64,000 nt of DNA from Mahella sp. (GTDB lineage Bacteria; Bacillota; Clostridia; Mahellales; Mahellaceae), in the NCBI RefSeq assembly GCF_020054945.1, contig NZ_JAIHAU010000003.1, positions 29,948 through 93,947 of the forward strand. Reading direction: 5' to 3'. Each line of letters starts with the position of its first letter. Within the stretch, counting starts at the first letter, position 1. This document shows positions 1-9,582 of this stretch, one piece after another. Below the pieces are notes generated by a model that was not told the DNA's origin, did no database searches, and saw only the letters and a list, made by a program, of their open reading frames with translations. The position numbers and the translations under genes are program-made.

Positions 1-478
1 GTTTTAAGCTGTTGAGCGCTTCTTTTAGCGCCGCTCTGTCCGACGACCAATTGGCCGCTATGCGGGCCTTGCTATCAACGGCTACGATGCTCATATGCTC
101 CTGAGGCAACAAACCGTCTATCAGCTTATTTATCTCGTCCTTGGCCTTGTCGAAGCGGCTGGGTTTGACATCAACGGCCTGCATGCTGGCCGAGACATCC
201 AGTATGATCACATAATCGTAACCCTGAGCCTCCGATGCCAGGTAAGGCCTTGCTATCATAAGCGTTATAACGGCCGCGGCCAAAAGCTGGAGCAACAGCA
301 GCAAATTCCTCTTGAGGCGTTGCCACGGCTGGCTGGCCTGCACATCTTTCAATGCCATCCTCCAGAGAAACGTGCTGGATACCTCTACATCCTCATGTTG
401 CTGCTTGAGCAGGTATAGCAGTATTATAGCCGGTATGGACAGGCCGAATAACAAGCCCCACGGGTTGATAAAGTTCAT
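1..478 (-). CDS. BatA/VWA-domain membrane protein, N-terminal part (runs off the left window edge)
   Basis: Own translation of the minus strand gives MNFINPWGLLFGLSIPAIILLYLLKQQHEDVEVSSTFLW...YDYVIILDVSASMQAVDV; TM helices plus VWA MIDAS-like DVSASM; 4-nt overlap with the upstream DUF58 gene. Confidence 0.85.
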   Translation of the reverse strand, partial: MNFINPWGLLFGLSIPAIILLYLLKQQHEDVEVSSTFLWRMALKDVQASQPWQRLKRNLLLLLQLLAAAVITLMIARPYLASEAQGYDYVIILDVSASMQAVDVKPSRFDKAKDEINKLIDGLLPQEHMSIVAVDSKARIAANWSSDRAALKEALNSLK

Positions 479-1356
479 CGCACAACCCCCGTCGCAAAAA
501 GGCTGTCGAATATCACTCTATCCACCCCCACCGCGCTGCTGACTGGAATATAATGCACGCCGCGCTCATAACAAAACCGGCGGTTATCGGAGAGAAAATC
601 ATCCAGCGCCTTTTTATAGGCCGACAACACGTCTTGTTTTATGGTTATATCGCGGTATTCATAGCCTTCTATATCCAGCAGCCGCACGCTGTCCTGCCAT
701 GGCGGCTCCATCTCCTGCGGTGCCATTATATGGATTATGGTCGTATCCTGCTTTTTATATTGCAGGTATTTTATGCCCTCTTTATAGCCGTCTTCGGAAA
801 AAAGATCGGTCAATATAATAGATATACCGCTCCTGGAACCCAGCCCTTCGTATGACTTTATAGCGCCTGACAGGCCGGTTTTGCCGTTAAAATCGATACC
901 GTCTATAAATTTGAGCGCGCGCCAAAAGGATTGCTTGCCCGAAAGGATCGGCATACTGATTTGCACCCTCTGATTTAACGCCGCCACCGCCGTTCTATCG
1001 AAATTAGACAAGGCTATATATACGAGCGCCGCGGCTATCTGCTTTGCGAAAAATCCCTTGTTGGGCTCTCCCCAGTCCATGGATTTGCTACAGTCGAGAA
1101 AGACGGTAACGACAGTCTCCCTCTCCTCGGTAAAAAGCTTGAGGAAAAGCCTCTCGAAACGCGCATAAGCGTTCCAGTCGATGTGCCGGAAATCATCACC
1201 GGGCACATATTCCTTGAAATCGGAGAATTCCACCGAGCTGCCTTTGGCATGCGATTTGCGGTTGCCTCCGGCATCGCCTTTGACCATCATGCGCGTCGAT
1301 AGCGACAAACGTTCCAGCTTGTTCAAAAAATCCTGCTCCAAAAGCGTCTGAGCCAC
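475..1356 (-). CDS. DUF58 domain-containing protein
   Basis: ORF 293 aa; GxxxSxxxGSSVEFSDFKEYVPGDDFRHIDWNAYAR signature of DUF58. Confidence 0.9.
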   Translation of the reverse strand: MAQTLLEQDFLNKLERLSLSTRMMVKGDAGGNRKSHAKGSSVEFSDFKEYVPGDDFRHIDWNAYARFERLFLKLFTEERETVVTVFLDCSKSMDWGEPNKGFFAKQIAAALVYIALSNFDRTAVAALNQRVQISMPILSGKQSFWRALKFIDGIDFNGKTGLSGAIKSYEGLGSRSGISIILTDLFSEDGYKEGIKYLQYKKQDTTIIHIMAPQEMEPPWQDSVRLLDIEGYEYRDITIKQDVLSAYKKALDDFLSDNRRFCYERGVHYIPVSSAVGVDRVIFDSLFATGVVR

Positions 1357-1367
1357 TTCATCATCCC

Positions 1368-2372
1368 CTATTCGGCCAAAGCATCTATTATTTCATCTAT
1401 AATGCCATCAGACGTGCGGCCTTCGGCCAACCCTTCGAAATTCAGAAATATCCTGTGGCGCAGCGCAGGATATGCGGCATATTTTATATCATCGAATGAT
1501 ACGTTATAACGCCCCTCCATAAGCGCACGGACTTTGGCAGCCGATATTATGGCCTGCGCTCCGCGAGGGCTGGAGCCATAGCGCACATAGCGCCTCGCAA
1601 CATCCGGCGCTCCATCTATTTCAGGGTGAGTGGCCAGCACCAGCCTCAAAGCATAATCCTGTACACCCCTTGCTATAGGCACATGTCTGGCTATCTCCCT
1701 CAACTGCAGTATGGCGTCGCCGTCGACTGCTTTATGCGCCACGACATCGTCGCCGGCAGTGGTCAGTTCTATGATGGCGTGCAATTCTTCAAGGGATGGA
1801 AAGTCCACCAACAATTTAAAGAAGAAACGATCCAATTGCGCTTCGGGCAAGGGATAAGTACCCTCCTGCTCCAATGGATTCTGCGTAGCCAATACAAAAT
1901 AAGGCTCGGGCAGACCGCGGGTTTGCCCCGCCACCGTCACGCTGTGCTCCTGCATAGCCTCGAGCAGCGCGCTTTGCGTCTTGGGCGTCGCGCGGTTTAT
2001 CTCGTCGGCCAGCACTATATTGGCAAATATGGGGCCGGGCTGAAAGCTGAACCTGTTGTTGCCCTGCTCGTCCTTCATGATGATATTGGTGCCGGTTATA
2101 TCGGCCGGCATAAGGTCGGGCGTAAATTGTATGCGGTTAAAGCTCAGATCCAGCACGTGTCCCAACGTTTTGACCAATCTGGTTTTGCCCAGGCCAGGTA
2201 CGCCTTCAAGCAAGACGTTACCGCCGGCTATAACAGCCATGAGCACCTGGCGTATTATCTCACGTTGGCCTATGATTTCTTTGGCTATCTCGCCTTCTAT
2301 GGATTTCACTTTATCGGCGAAAGATTCGATCATCTCAGCATTTATCTCATCCATCATATACTCCTTTCTCAT
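1368..2372 (-). CDS. MoxR-family AAA ATPase
   Basis: ORF 334 aa; LLEGVPGLGKTRLVKT Walker A, LADEINRATPKTQSALLEAMQE Walker B typical of MoxR. Confidence 0.93.
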   Translation of the reverse strand: MRKEYMMDEINAEMIESFADKVKSIEGEIAKEIIGQREIIRQVLMAVIAGGNVLLEGVPGLGKTRLVKTLGHVLDLSFNRIQFTPDLMPADITGTNIIMKDEQGNNRFSFQPGPIFANIVLADEINRATPKTQSALLEAMQEHSVTVAGQTRGLPEPYFVLATQNPLEQEGTYPLPEAQLDRFFFKLLVDFPSLEELHAIIELTTAGDDVVAHKAVDGDAILQLREIARHVPIARGVQDYALRLVLATHPEIDGAPDVARRYVRYGSSPRGAQAIISAAKVRALMEGRYNVSFDDIKYAAYPALRHRIFLNFEGLAEGRTSDGIIDEIIDALAE

Positions 2373-4027
2373 TCTACCAGCGAGCTAAAATATTGCCTGA
2401 CGGTCTCGCGCATATTCGGCGGTATAGCGCTGCGCTCCATGCTCTCCATCGCCTGGCTCTGATAATCGCCGAACACCTCATTATATGGTATAAAGCCATC
2501 GAAGCTGCCTAGGCCGTTGCCCACATCAGTTTGCTGGCTGTCGCCGCTATCCGACGGCTTATCGGTTATATGGCTTGTTTCTCCGCCATCACCCAATCGT
2601 GTCGGGTCATATATGCGCTCATATTCGGCATAGGAATCGGGATCGCCTTCCGGCTTGTTCGTGCTGCCACTTGAGCCGCTGCTATTGCTATTCCCCGCAT
2701 CCTGGTTTGTATGGCCGCTGCCGATACCGCTGCCAGATCCATTGCTATCGCCGGAACCGCTGCCATCGCTCGGACTGTTGCCGCTGCCAGAACCGCTGCC
2801 GCTGCCCGAATTCCTATCGGATCCGTCCTGTCCTTCCGAGCCGCTGTTTTGAGAACCTGTGCCGCCCGACGAGGCCACCTGCATACCCCCTTGACCCGCT
2901 GCCTGGGCTATCTGCCCCTTCATCTGTTGGAGCGCATACTGCATATCGGCCGGCTCGCCCGATACGCCTTGCGCCATCTGCATGAGCTGCTCCTGCAATC
3001 CGTCCAGCGCGGCCGAAGACAGGCTCGTGCCGGCGGCCATATCTGACGCCATAGCATCGGCGGCAGCCTGCAGCCCTTCTTTCAACTGCGGGTCGCTCGC
3101 GGCAGCGGCAGCATCGGCCAGCGCCTTTTGCAACTCGGCCGCGGTTTCTTTGTCCAATCCCTGCCGCAGCATGTCCTTAAGCCTCTCCATTTCCGATTCG
3201 ATGGCTTCGGCGTCCTGACCTTCCACGGCATTGGCCAGCGCTTTGGTGATATCGCTCTTATCCAGACTCCGGGCGATGGAAGCCATTTGAGTCAATCTCG
3301 TCTGCTCCAGCATTTTCTCCAGCGCCTCTTCGGTCTTGGATATGTCCTTCATAGCCTCTTTGTAATCGGATTGATCTTTGAGATCCCGTTTTAATTCCTC
3401 CAACAGCTTGGTTATATCCTGTTTCTGCTCATCGCTTATCTCGGCCTCACGCGTCAATTCATCCTCCGCTTTGTCTATATCGGCCAAGCCTTTATCGATA
3501 GCCTCCTGCACCCTCAATCTCTCGCGTATGACATCATCTTGCGGATTGGGTATAAACGAAAGGACGATTAAAATCGCAGCCATAGCAGCACTGGCATATA
3601 ACCAGCGTTTCGGTATAACCCATACAGGTATCGATCCGTAGTCGAACGACTTCAAGCGCTTGAGCGTGTCCCGTCGCTGAAGCACGGCAAAAGCATCATT
3701 CCTGCCGCTCATCTCGTAAGATGTGATGACGCGCTGCTGTAAGCCGCGGTCATCGATCTCATAAGCCACTTTGGTCAAAGATGGCCTGAATACCATGCCC
3801 AGTACCATAAACAGTGCTAAAACGGCCGCGGCACCGAGCAATATATACAAATCCAATCCCATTATAGGGTAAAAAAACGATGCGATAATCCATGCGATGG
3901 CATATATGAGCGCTGCTAATGTGCCCAGAAAAACATAATTTATGAAATGCCTGAGCAATATCCTTTTGCGCACCGGCAGCATAGCCCTGTAAATAGCGCC
4001 GTTAATAGCCGTTTTCATATCGGCCAC
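2369..4027 (-). CDS. Membrane-anchored coiled-coil protein with Ser/Gly/Asn/Asp low-complexity linker (DUF4175-like, unverified)
   Basis: ORF 552 aa; two N-terminal TM helices, long Glu/Lys/Ala-rich helical region, then GSGSGSGNSPSDGSGSGDSNGSGSG linker and a conserved-looking C-terminal tail. Confidence 0.65.
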   Translation of the reverse strand: MADMKTAINGAIYRAMLPVRKRILLRHFINYVFLGTLAALIYAIAWIIASFFYPIMGLDLYILLGAAAVLALFMVLGMVFRPSLTKVAYEIDDRGLQQRVITSYEMSGRNDAFAVLQRRDTLKRLKSFDYGSIPVWVIPKRWLYASAAMAAILIVLSFIPNPQDDVIRERLRVQEAIDKGLADIDKAEDELTREAEISDEQKQDITKLLEELKRDLKDQSDYKEAMKDISKTEEALEKMLEQTRLTQMASIARSLDKSDITKALANAVEGQDAEAIESEMERLKDMLRQGLDKETAAELQKALADAAAAASDPQLKEGLQAAADAMASDMAAGTSLSSAALDGLQEQLMQMAQGVSGEPADMQYALQQMKGQIAQAAGQGGMQVASSGGTGSQNSGSEGQDGSDRNSGSGSGSGSGNSPSDGSGSGDSNGSGSGIGSGHTNQDAGNSNSSGSSGSTNKPEGDPDSYAEYERIYDPTRLGDGGETSHITDKPSDSGDSQQTDVGNGLGSFDGFIPYNEVFGDYQSQAMESMERSAIPPNMRETVRQYFSSLVE

Positions 4028-4028
4028 C

Positions 4029-4979
4029 TCAATTCACACCCGTACCAGCACTATGGCGTTTTGATGAATGTATAGTCCGCACCGGTTTTATAACCCATGC
4101 GCTTATAAGCAGCAAAACAACCGATATGACCGATATAATAACCAAATTGGTACCCCATATACCCAGTTTTTGAGCCATCCACGACAGGCTGCCTGTCATC
4201 GCAACATTGGCATTATACATAGCAGACGATATTCCTAATATGGGCAGCCCCATACCTCCGGTATTCCCCGACTGTTGCCCCAGCAGGTCGGATAAACCGA
4301 CAGCCGGGTTTAAGTAAAATGGAAACGGTATGTACACACTGCTGAAATTTGGATTTCTGCCTAAAAACTCCGACATCATATACGTACCGAGCAATAAAGT
4401 GATTATACCAAGGGCAAATATAACGATATATGCCACCACTGTAGCCGTCGATGTCTTTTTAAATAGTACCGAACAAAATATGCCTATACTGCCAACTGCG
4501 AAAGCCGTTATAAGATAAAATGCAAAGAGTGTGACGATATCCATCGGCGCTATGCCCCCGAATAAGAATACCAGGCTGAAAAGCGGTATCGATGCTATGG
4601 TTAGAAGCAGCACAAAGCTCATAGACGACAACATCTTACCTAAAACTATGGAAAGGGAGGACAACGGTGTGCACAGCAACAGATCCAGCGTCTGTTTCTC
4701 GCGTTCGCCGCTTATAGCGCCCGCCGTCTGTGCCGGTATAAGTATTATTATAAGCATAAATTGTATAAACGCTAAAATCATGTATAACTGTAACCCGAGG
4801 TTGCTACTGATATTCACACCTCCATAGCGCGACATGGTCCGCACACTGGCCGTTAAAAACAGATAGGCTATGGCCAGCATAATAGCCAGATAACCCACCA
4901 CCATAAGCACCGTACGCCAGCTTCTCATGCGTATTTTCAATTCGCTGGCCAGCACCGGATTGCTAAACCATCTCTTCAT
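4029..4979 (-). CDS. ABC-2 type transporter permease
   Basis: ORF 316 aa; multiple TM helices; SGEREKQTLDLLLCTPLSSLSIVLGKMLSS motif typical of ABC-2 permeases. Confidence 0.88.
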   Translation of the reverse strand: MKRWFSNPVLASELKIRMRSWRTVLMVVGYLAIMLAIAYLFLTASVRTMSRYGGVNISSNLGLQLYMILAFIQFMLIIILIPAQTAGAISGEREKQTLDLLLCTPLSSLSIVLGKMLSSMSFVLLLTIASIPLFSLVFLFGGIAPMDIVTLFAFYLITAFAVGSIGIFCSVLFKKTSTATVVAYIVIFALGIITLLLGTYMMSEFLGRNPNFSSVYIPFPFYLNPAVGLSDLLGQQSGNTGGMGLPILGISSAMYNANVAMTGSLSWMAQKLGIWGTNLVIISVISVVLLLISAWVIKPVRTIHSSKRHSAGTGVN

Positions 4980-5892
4980 CCTGCGTCACCTCCATAAATA
5001 CCTTCTCCAGGTTGCCGTCAGTTTTGCTAAATGATATTACAGGCACATCATTGACCACAAGTGTTTTTAAAAGCGGCCAAAGGTCTTCGTCCTTGCCTTT
5101 ATATCCAATCTCCAGCACATCATCTTCCTGAAATATATTACTGACCATCGGCTGTTCTTTGAGTATATTTATAGCCCTGTCCATATCGTCCAGCAACTTT
5201 ATTCTGACCGTTAGCCTGCCCGATATTGTTTCCATTATATTCCTTACATCGCCGCTCACCACCAGCCTGCCATGCTCTATAATGCCTATGCTATCGCACA
5301 TCTCGGACAACTCAGACAGTATATGGGAGCTTACCAATACGGTCTTGCCCATATTCTTGAGCTCCTTGAGTATATTCTTAAGTTCCACACGCGCTCGCGG
5401 ATCCATGCCCGACGCCGGCTCATCGAGTATCAGCAATTCAGGATCGTGCATAAGGCTGCGCGCAAGGCAAAGACGCTGTTTCATGCCGCGCGACAACGAA
5501 TCCACGTAAGTATCTCGCTTATTAGCTAACCCCACAAGGTCGAGCAACCCCTCTGCGGTTTTTTGCCTTTCTTTATAAGGAATGCCATATGAAGCGCCAT
5601 AAAAGTCCAAATACTCGATAGCTTTCAGATTATCGTATACTCCAAAGAAATCCGGCATGTAACCCACCTTGCGGCGTACTTTTATAGGTTCCTCCACCAC
5701 ATCGAATCCCGCAACCCTAACACTGCCCGACGTAGGTGCCAGCAAGGTGGCAGCTATCCTCATGGTAGTGGTCTTACCCGCCCCATTCGGGCCTACAAAT
5801 CCAAATACATGTCCGCGCTCCACGGTCATATTAAGATGATCGACGGCTACAAATTTACCGTAACGCTTGACAAGATCCTCGACGACAAGCAT
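4963..5892 (-). CDS. ABC transporter ATP-binding protein
   Basis: ORF 309 aa; GPNGAGKTTT Walker A, LSRGMKQRLCLARSLMHDPELLILDEPASGMD signature/Walker B. Confidence 0.95.
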   Translation of the reverse strand: MLVVEDLVKRYGKFVAVDHLNMTVERGHVFGFVGPNGAGKTTTMRIAATLLAPTSGSVRVAGFDVVEEPIKVRRKVGYMPDFFGVYDNLKAIEYLDFYGASYGIPYKERQKTAEGLLDLVGLANKRDTYVDSLSRGMKQRLCLARSLMHDPELLILDEPASGMDPRARVELKNILKELKNMGKTVLVSSHILSELSEMCDSIGIIEHGRLVVSGDVRNIMETISGRLTVRIKLLDDMDRAINILKEQPMVSNIFQEDDVLEIGYKGKDEDLWPLLKTLVVNDVPVISFSKTDGNLEKVFMEVTQDEEMV

Positions 5893-8474
5893 CAGCGTTT
5901 CCTCCCTTCCATGGCTATGGCAGGCACCTGTATTTCCATACCAACAGCATTTACAGCTATCTCTATAACTCCATCGTCGTTTATAAAACGATCAACCGCA
6001 TCGCCTTCTATATCTATAGAGCCCGATGATGTTGAACTGATGGATAAGCCTTTGCCAGATTCCACGTAGTCTTTTTTATCGTTATCGTATACAAACAGTT
6101 TAATAGCCGAACCCTGTGCCTTGTTTATTATCGGTACGTCTATATGGACTTTATCTATATCGGCATCCGCGAAGCCTCCCATATCAAACCCAAATATCGC
6201 CATTCCACGTTCTATGAATACAGTCATATTAATACCTTCACCATTTATCGCAAGGCTGCCAGATTTGCGATAATCGATATATGGATTTATAACCCCGGGT
6301 GGCAGGTTTACTATCCCGTTCCTTTCAAAATTCACATCAAACCCACCCGTTATCACATTCGTATGATAAGCGGTAGCTGGTATTTGACCGTTAACCTTTA
6401 TATCATCGGTTATTTTTTGGTCTATAAATGCAAATACCTTGAGAAATCCATCGTCGGGTGAAACGCTCGCACTCACAGAAGTTTGAGATGAAACTGACAT
6501 GCCCGGGCCTATCGCTACTGTATATGGTGCACTAAGTCCTGGCATAGCGATATTCTCCATGATGCTCCTCCTGGCCATCATTTCTCTTTGTCTGTCCGTA
6601 AGGTCTGTGGGGTTTCCATTGCCATTCGGATTCGGATATAATTCGTCCAGTATGCTGTAAATTATATTTTGGTTGTATGAAATATAAACCGGTATCTGAA
6701 TAGATACATCCTTTGTTTCACCTGACGCCATATTGCCCATTATCTGATAGGCATAGGGCGTATAGATGGCCATATCCTCTACCGGATAAGGCAGGGTATT
6801 TGTTATAGTCCCCGATATCTTACCATCTCGGTAATAAAGATCGGTCTTAAATCCGCCAAATTGAGGTATTACCTCTTTCATGGAAAATGTCTTCATAATC
6901 CATACGCTGGCGTTATACATCTCAATATAAGCCGGATCACCCTGCACGGATTTAGCCTGCACTATGCGCGCCGTCTCACTGGTTTGCGAATTGGAAAGCC
7001 GCGCATATGGATCATTATATGGATCAAAGTTATCGTTACCGTTTATTGCTAATAACACATCCTTCCCGGTGCTTATGGTGTAATCGCCTTTGCGCGGCAT
7101 GAATACGCCGATATAGTTATCGACATTGGCTGCATTCCCATCGTCTTTTATGTTTATAACCGATATGGTGTTGGTTATGACGTCGTCGCCTTTAACCGTA
7201 TACCCGGCGGCATATATACCGCCGGAAAATGCCAATACCAGCAAAGGTATGGTAAACCACATCCATTCACGCTTATCAAAACGCTTTAACACGAAATAAT
7301 TTATAGGCCCGACTACGGCAAGATATATCAACAACAGTATTATCAATCCGTTTATAGACGGAATATCCATAGCCTTTATATTCTGAAGCGCTTGAAGAAT
7401 GCTCCAGTACTCATTTTGTTTGATCGATGTCCGCAGATCCGGGCTGCGCATATACATTGCCCTTTGCACATCGAGTTGCTTTGCAAGAATATTATCCCAT
7501 AATGCTTGGTTGCCCGCCCAACCGGTTATGGGCTCAAGGCCTAAATCGAAAGCCGATATGAAGATATAACCGTCCCCTTTGCGATGCTTTGCAATAATGC
7601 AATTATCCCCCTCATTAACCACTTCATCGGCTTTGTCCGCCTCTATTTCCATCAATTGAAACGGCGCATCGCTGTGGTTTTTCACGCCCGAGACAGTGTC
7701 CAGAACCGGTATTTCAGCTACGCTCACTATTTTACCTGACCTTAACGGGATAACTTTATCGGTCAATCCGCTCATTACCTTTTGACCGTTCGGGCCGGTG
7801 CCTACTATCAACAGCCCGCCGCTATCTATCCACACGTTCAATGCATCGATCTGCTTTTGCGATAACGCGCCGGTATCAAAATTGTTTATGATAAGCGCAG
7901 TGAAATTGTCGAGTACTTCTTTGCGATCAGGAAAGCTTTCGGCGTTTAAGTGAATGGTTTCATGATATGTAAACAACCCATCGTTGCCCGGTTTCTGCCA
8001 CCAGTAATTTAAGGCATCTTTATCATCGGTTAATACGCCCATAAGATACTGATTATAGTTCATGGGATAAAGGTTCTTTACCTCTATCTGCTTTATAGCT
8101 TTATCTTGCTGCATAAGACGAACCTGCATATTGCGCTGAACGGTGGAAAATTGCATATAGAGCGTGATACGCTTTTTTGAGCCTTGCGGTATTACGGCTT
8201 TGGTGGAAAACACCACAGCCGTACCGTCCTGCTGAATGGCCTCTGCCTCAAGCCAGCCGTCGATATCCGGCCCTTTATTCTCTATATCCACCACCACCGG
8301 CGTCCATTGCTGCATATTGAAATGGCTATCGAAGCCAACTTCAACTTCCATGGTCACATCATCGTTATCGGCAAATACCATAAGCGGTAATGCCAAGAGC
8401 GCTGAAATGATCATTGCAATAGCTATCAGGAAAGTAAAACAGCCCCTTTTGCTCATAAAATATCCTCCCAGCAA
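5892..8474 (-). CDS. Large membrane-anchored extracellular protein of unknown function associated with the MoxR/ABC cluster
   Basis: ORF 860 aa; N-terminal signal/TM, internal TM segments (IPSINGLIILLLIYLAVVGPINYFVLKRF), DUF4350/glutamine-amidotransferase-like segment (ALIINNFDTGALSQKQIDALNVWIDSGGLLIVGTG). Confidence 0.7.
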   Translation of the reverse strand: MLGGYFMSKRGCFTFLIAIAMIISALLALPLMVFADNDDVTMEVEVGFDSHFNMQQWTPVVVDIENKGPDIDGWLEAEAIQQDGTAVVFSTKAVIPQGSKKRITLYMQFSTVQRNMQVRLMQQDKAIKQIEVKNLYPMNYNQYLMGVLTDDKDALNYWWQKPGNDGLFTYHETIHLNAESFPDRKEVLDNFTALIINNFDTGALSQKQIDALNVWIDSGGLLIVGTGPNGQKVMSGLTDKVIPLRSGKIVSVAEIPVLDTVSGVKNHSDAPFQLMEIEADKADEVVNEGDNCIIAKHRKGDGYIFISAFDLGLEPITGWAGNQALWDNILAKQLDVQRAMYMRSPDLRTSIKQNEYWSILQALQNIKAMDIPSINGLIILLLIYLAVVGPINYFVLKRFDKREWMWFTIPLLVLAFSGGIYAAGYTVKGDDVITNTISVINIKDDGNAANVDNYIGVFMPRKGDYTISTGKDVLLAINGNDNFDPYNDPYARLSNSQTSETARIVQAKSVQGDPAYIEMYNASVWIMKTFSMKEVIPQFGGFKTDLYYRDGKISGTITNTLPYPVEDMAIYTPYAYQIMGNMASGETKDVSIQIPVYISYNQNIIYSILDELYPNPNGNGNPTDLTDRQREMMARRSIMENIAMPGLSAPYTVAIGPGMSVSSQTSVSASVSPDDGFLKVFAFIDQKITDDIKVNGQIPATAYHTNVITGGFDVNFERNGIVNLPPGVINPYIDYRKSGSLAINGEGINMTVFIERGMAIFGFDMGGFADADIDKVHIDVPIINKAQGSAIKLFVYDNDKKDYVESGKGLSISSTSSGSIDIEGDAVDRFINDDGVIEIAVNAVGMEIQVPAIAMEGRKR

Positions 8475-8623
8475 TTTTTATTCAATTATTAAGACGTATC
8501 ATAGATGAAAAAGGTTTTTCTTCCAGTATAAAACCGAAATATGCCTCTGCCAGTCATTATATCATGCTGTATATCAGAATTGGTTACAAAAGTTTTACAT
8601 TTGTGTTAAGCAATTTAAAGCAT

Positions 8624-8666
8624 AAAAGGACAAGCATACGCCTTTAAGCATATACCTTGCCCTTTT
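8624..8666 (-). terminator. Long stem-loop downstream of the YkuK-like gene, putative terminator
   Basis: AAAAGGACAAGCATACGC-loop-GCATATACCTTGCCCTTTT, about 18 bp with one bulge and G:U pairs; no long U tract. Confidence 0.55.
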
Positions 8667-8689
8667 AAGTCCACTTATATCAAGCAGCG

Positions 8690-9178
8690 TTACATGGCTT
8701 TTGTATAACGATCGGCCACGCTGCTGGCTCCTACCGAATCGGGTTTTATTTGAGCGCACATCCCGCACCCGGTTATCATGCTGACCACCTCTTTTATGAT
8801 TTCGCGCGTTTTACCGTTTTTACCCACGTCCAAATGTATCTCCACATTCAGGCTGCCTAAACCACGAGCATCGAGCATCTCCATTATAAGATTGGCCACC
8901 TCGAGGCTGTAATTGGCCTCCATAAATATGCGCTGCTTGAATGAAGGTACGCGAGCTTGATAAAATCTTCTGTAAAAGTAGCGCCCGCCCTTACCCTCTC
9001 GGTATATTATTATAGCGGTAACAAAGCACACGTCTGCATGGACCTGTGAATCGGTTCCTATCATCAACCTATAGTCGCTTTCCTCGTCGGATATCACATA
9101 TTCCATGATATCATCGCACAAAGCATCTAAATCCATCCTGCCCTTGGTCGGGCTTATGAAATTCACCTGTCGCATCAT
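8690..9178 (-). CDS. Ribonuclease H-like YkuK family protein (DUF458)
   Basis: ORF 162 aa; FISPTKGRMDLDAL...YRLMIGTDSQVHADVCFVTAIIIYREGKGGRYFYRR resembles YkuK. Confidence 0.85.
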   Translation of the reverse strand: MMRQVNFISPTKGRMDLDALCDDIMEYVISDEESDYRLMIGTDSQVHADVCFVTAIIIYREGKGGRYFYRRFYQARVPSFKQRIFMEANYSLEVANLIMEMLDARGLGSLNVEIHLDVGKNGKTREIIKEVVSMITGCGMCAQIKPDSVGASSVADRYTKAM

Positions 9179-9240
9179 CTTCTTCTATTTTAGAATTTCT
9201 TTATTATTTTATCACTTATTCTCATAAAAATCATTAAGAA

Positions 9241-9577
9241 AATGTTAAATCTGCGATTTACAATTTGGTTAGGCTCGGTAACTGATTAGTCTCCGGCTCA
9301 TATGTTTCGGATGCACACTAGAAGTCAGTCATCTGATATCAGAGGTCAGAACCTGTGCTAATAAGATACACACCGGAATTAGCCAAGCAATTTCTTGGCC
9401 GGTTCTGTCATTTCGCTTCCAATAAGGTATACTAACGACTTCGGTCTTTCTTATCCGACATCCGACTTCTGATCTCCGACCTCCAATGAGCATCCTTTCA
9501 CAAAATCGCCTTGAGACTAATCGTTACCTTCGCCTACCTACTTATTGCATTCTAAATTGCAAATTGCAATGTTAAAT
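9241..9577. repeat. Imperfect palindromic intergenic element flanked by 10-bp direct repeats (MITE-like)
   Basis: AATGTTAAAT at 9241-9250 and 9568-9577; inverted GGTAACTGATTAGTCTC (9277-9293) versus GAGACTAATCGTTACC (9513-9528); further inverted similarity inside and outside these arms. Confidence 0.55.
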
Positions 9578-9582
9578 ATACA

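Noticed and set aside
1626-2462. 278-aa plus-strand ORF opposite the moxR gene
   Set aside because: Antisense shadow ORF; no domain and no RBS.
2640-2860. Short-period repeats resembling a CRISPR or VNTR array
   Set aside because: In-frame Gly/Ser linker codons in an intact ORF; no constant repeat with unique spacers.
2566-3218. Several overlapping ORFs opposite the coiled-coil gene (Arg/Cys/Leu/Pro-rich peptides)
   Set aside because: Antisense shadows of the Gly/Ser/Asp low-complexity coding region; composition is not protein-like.
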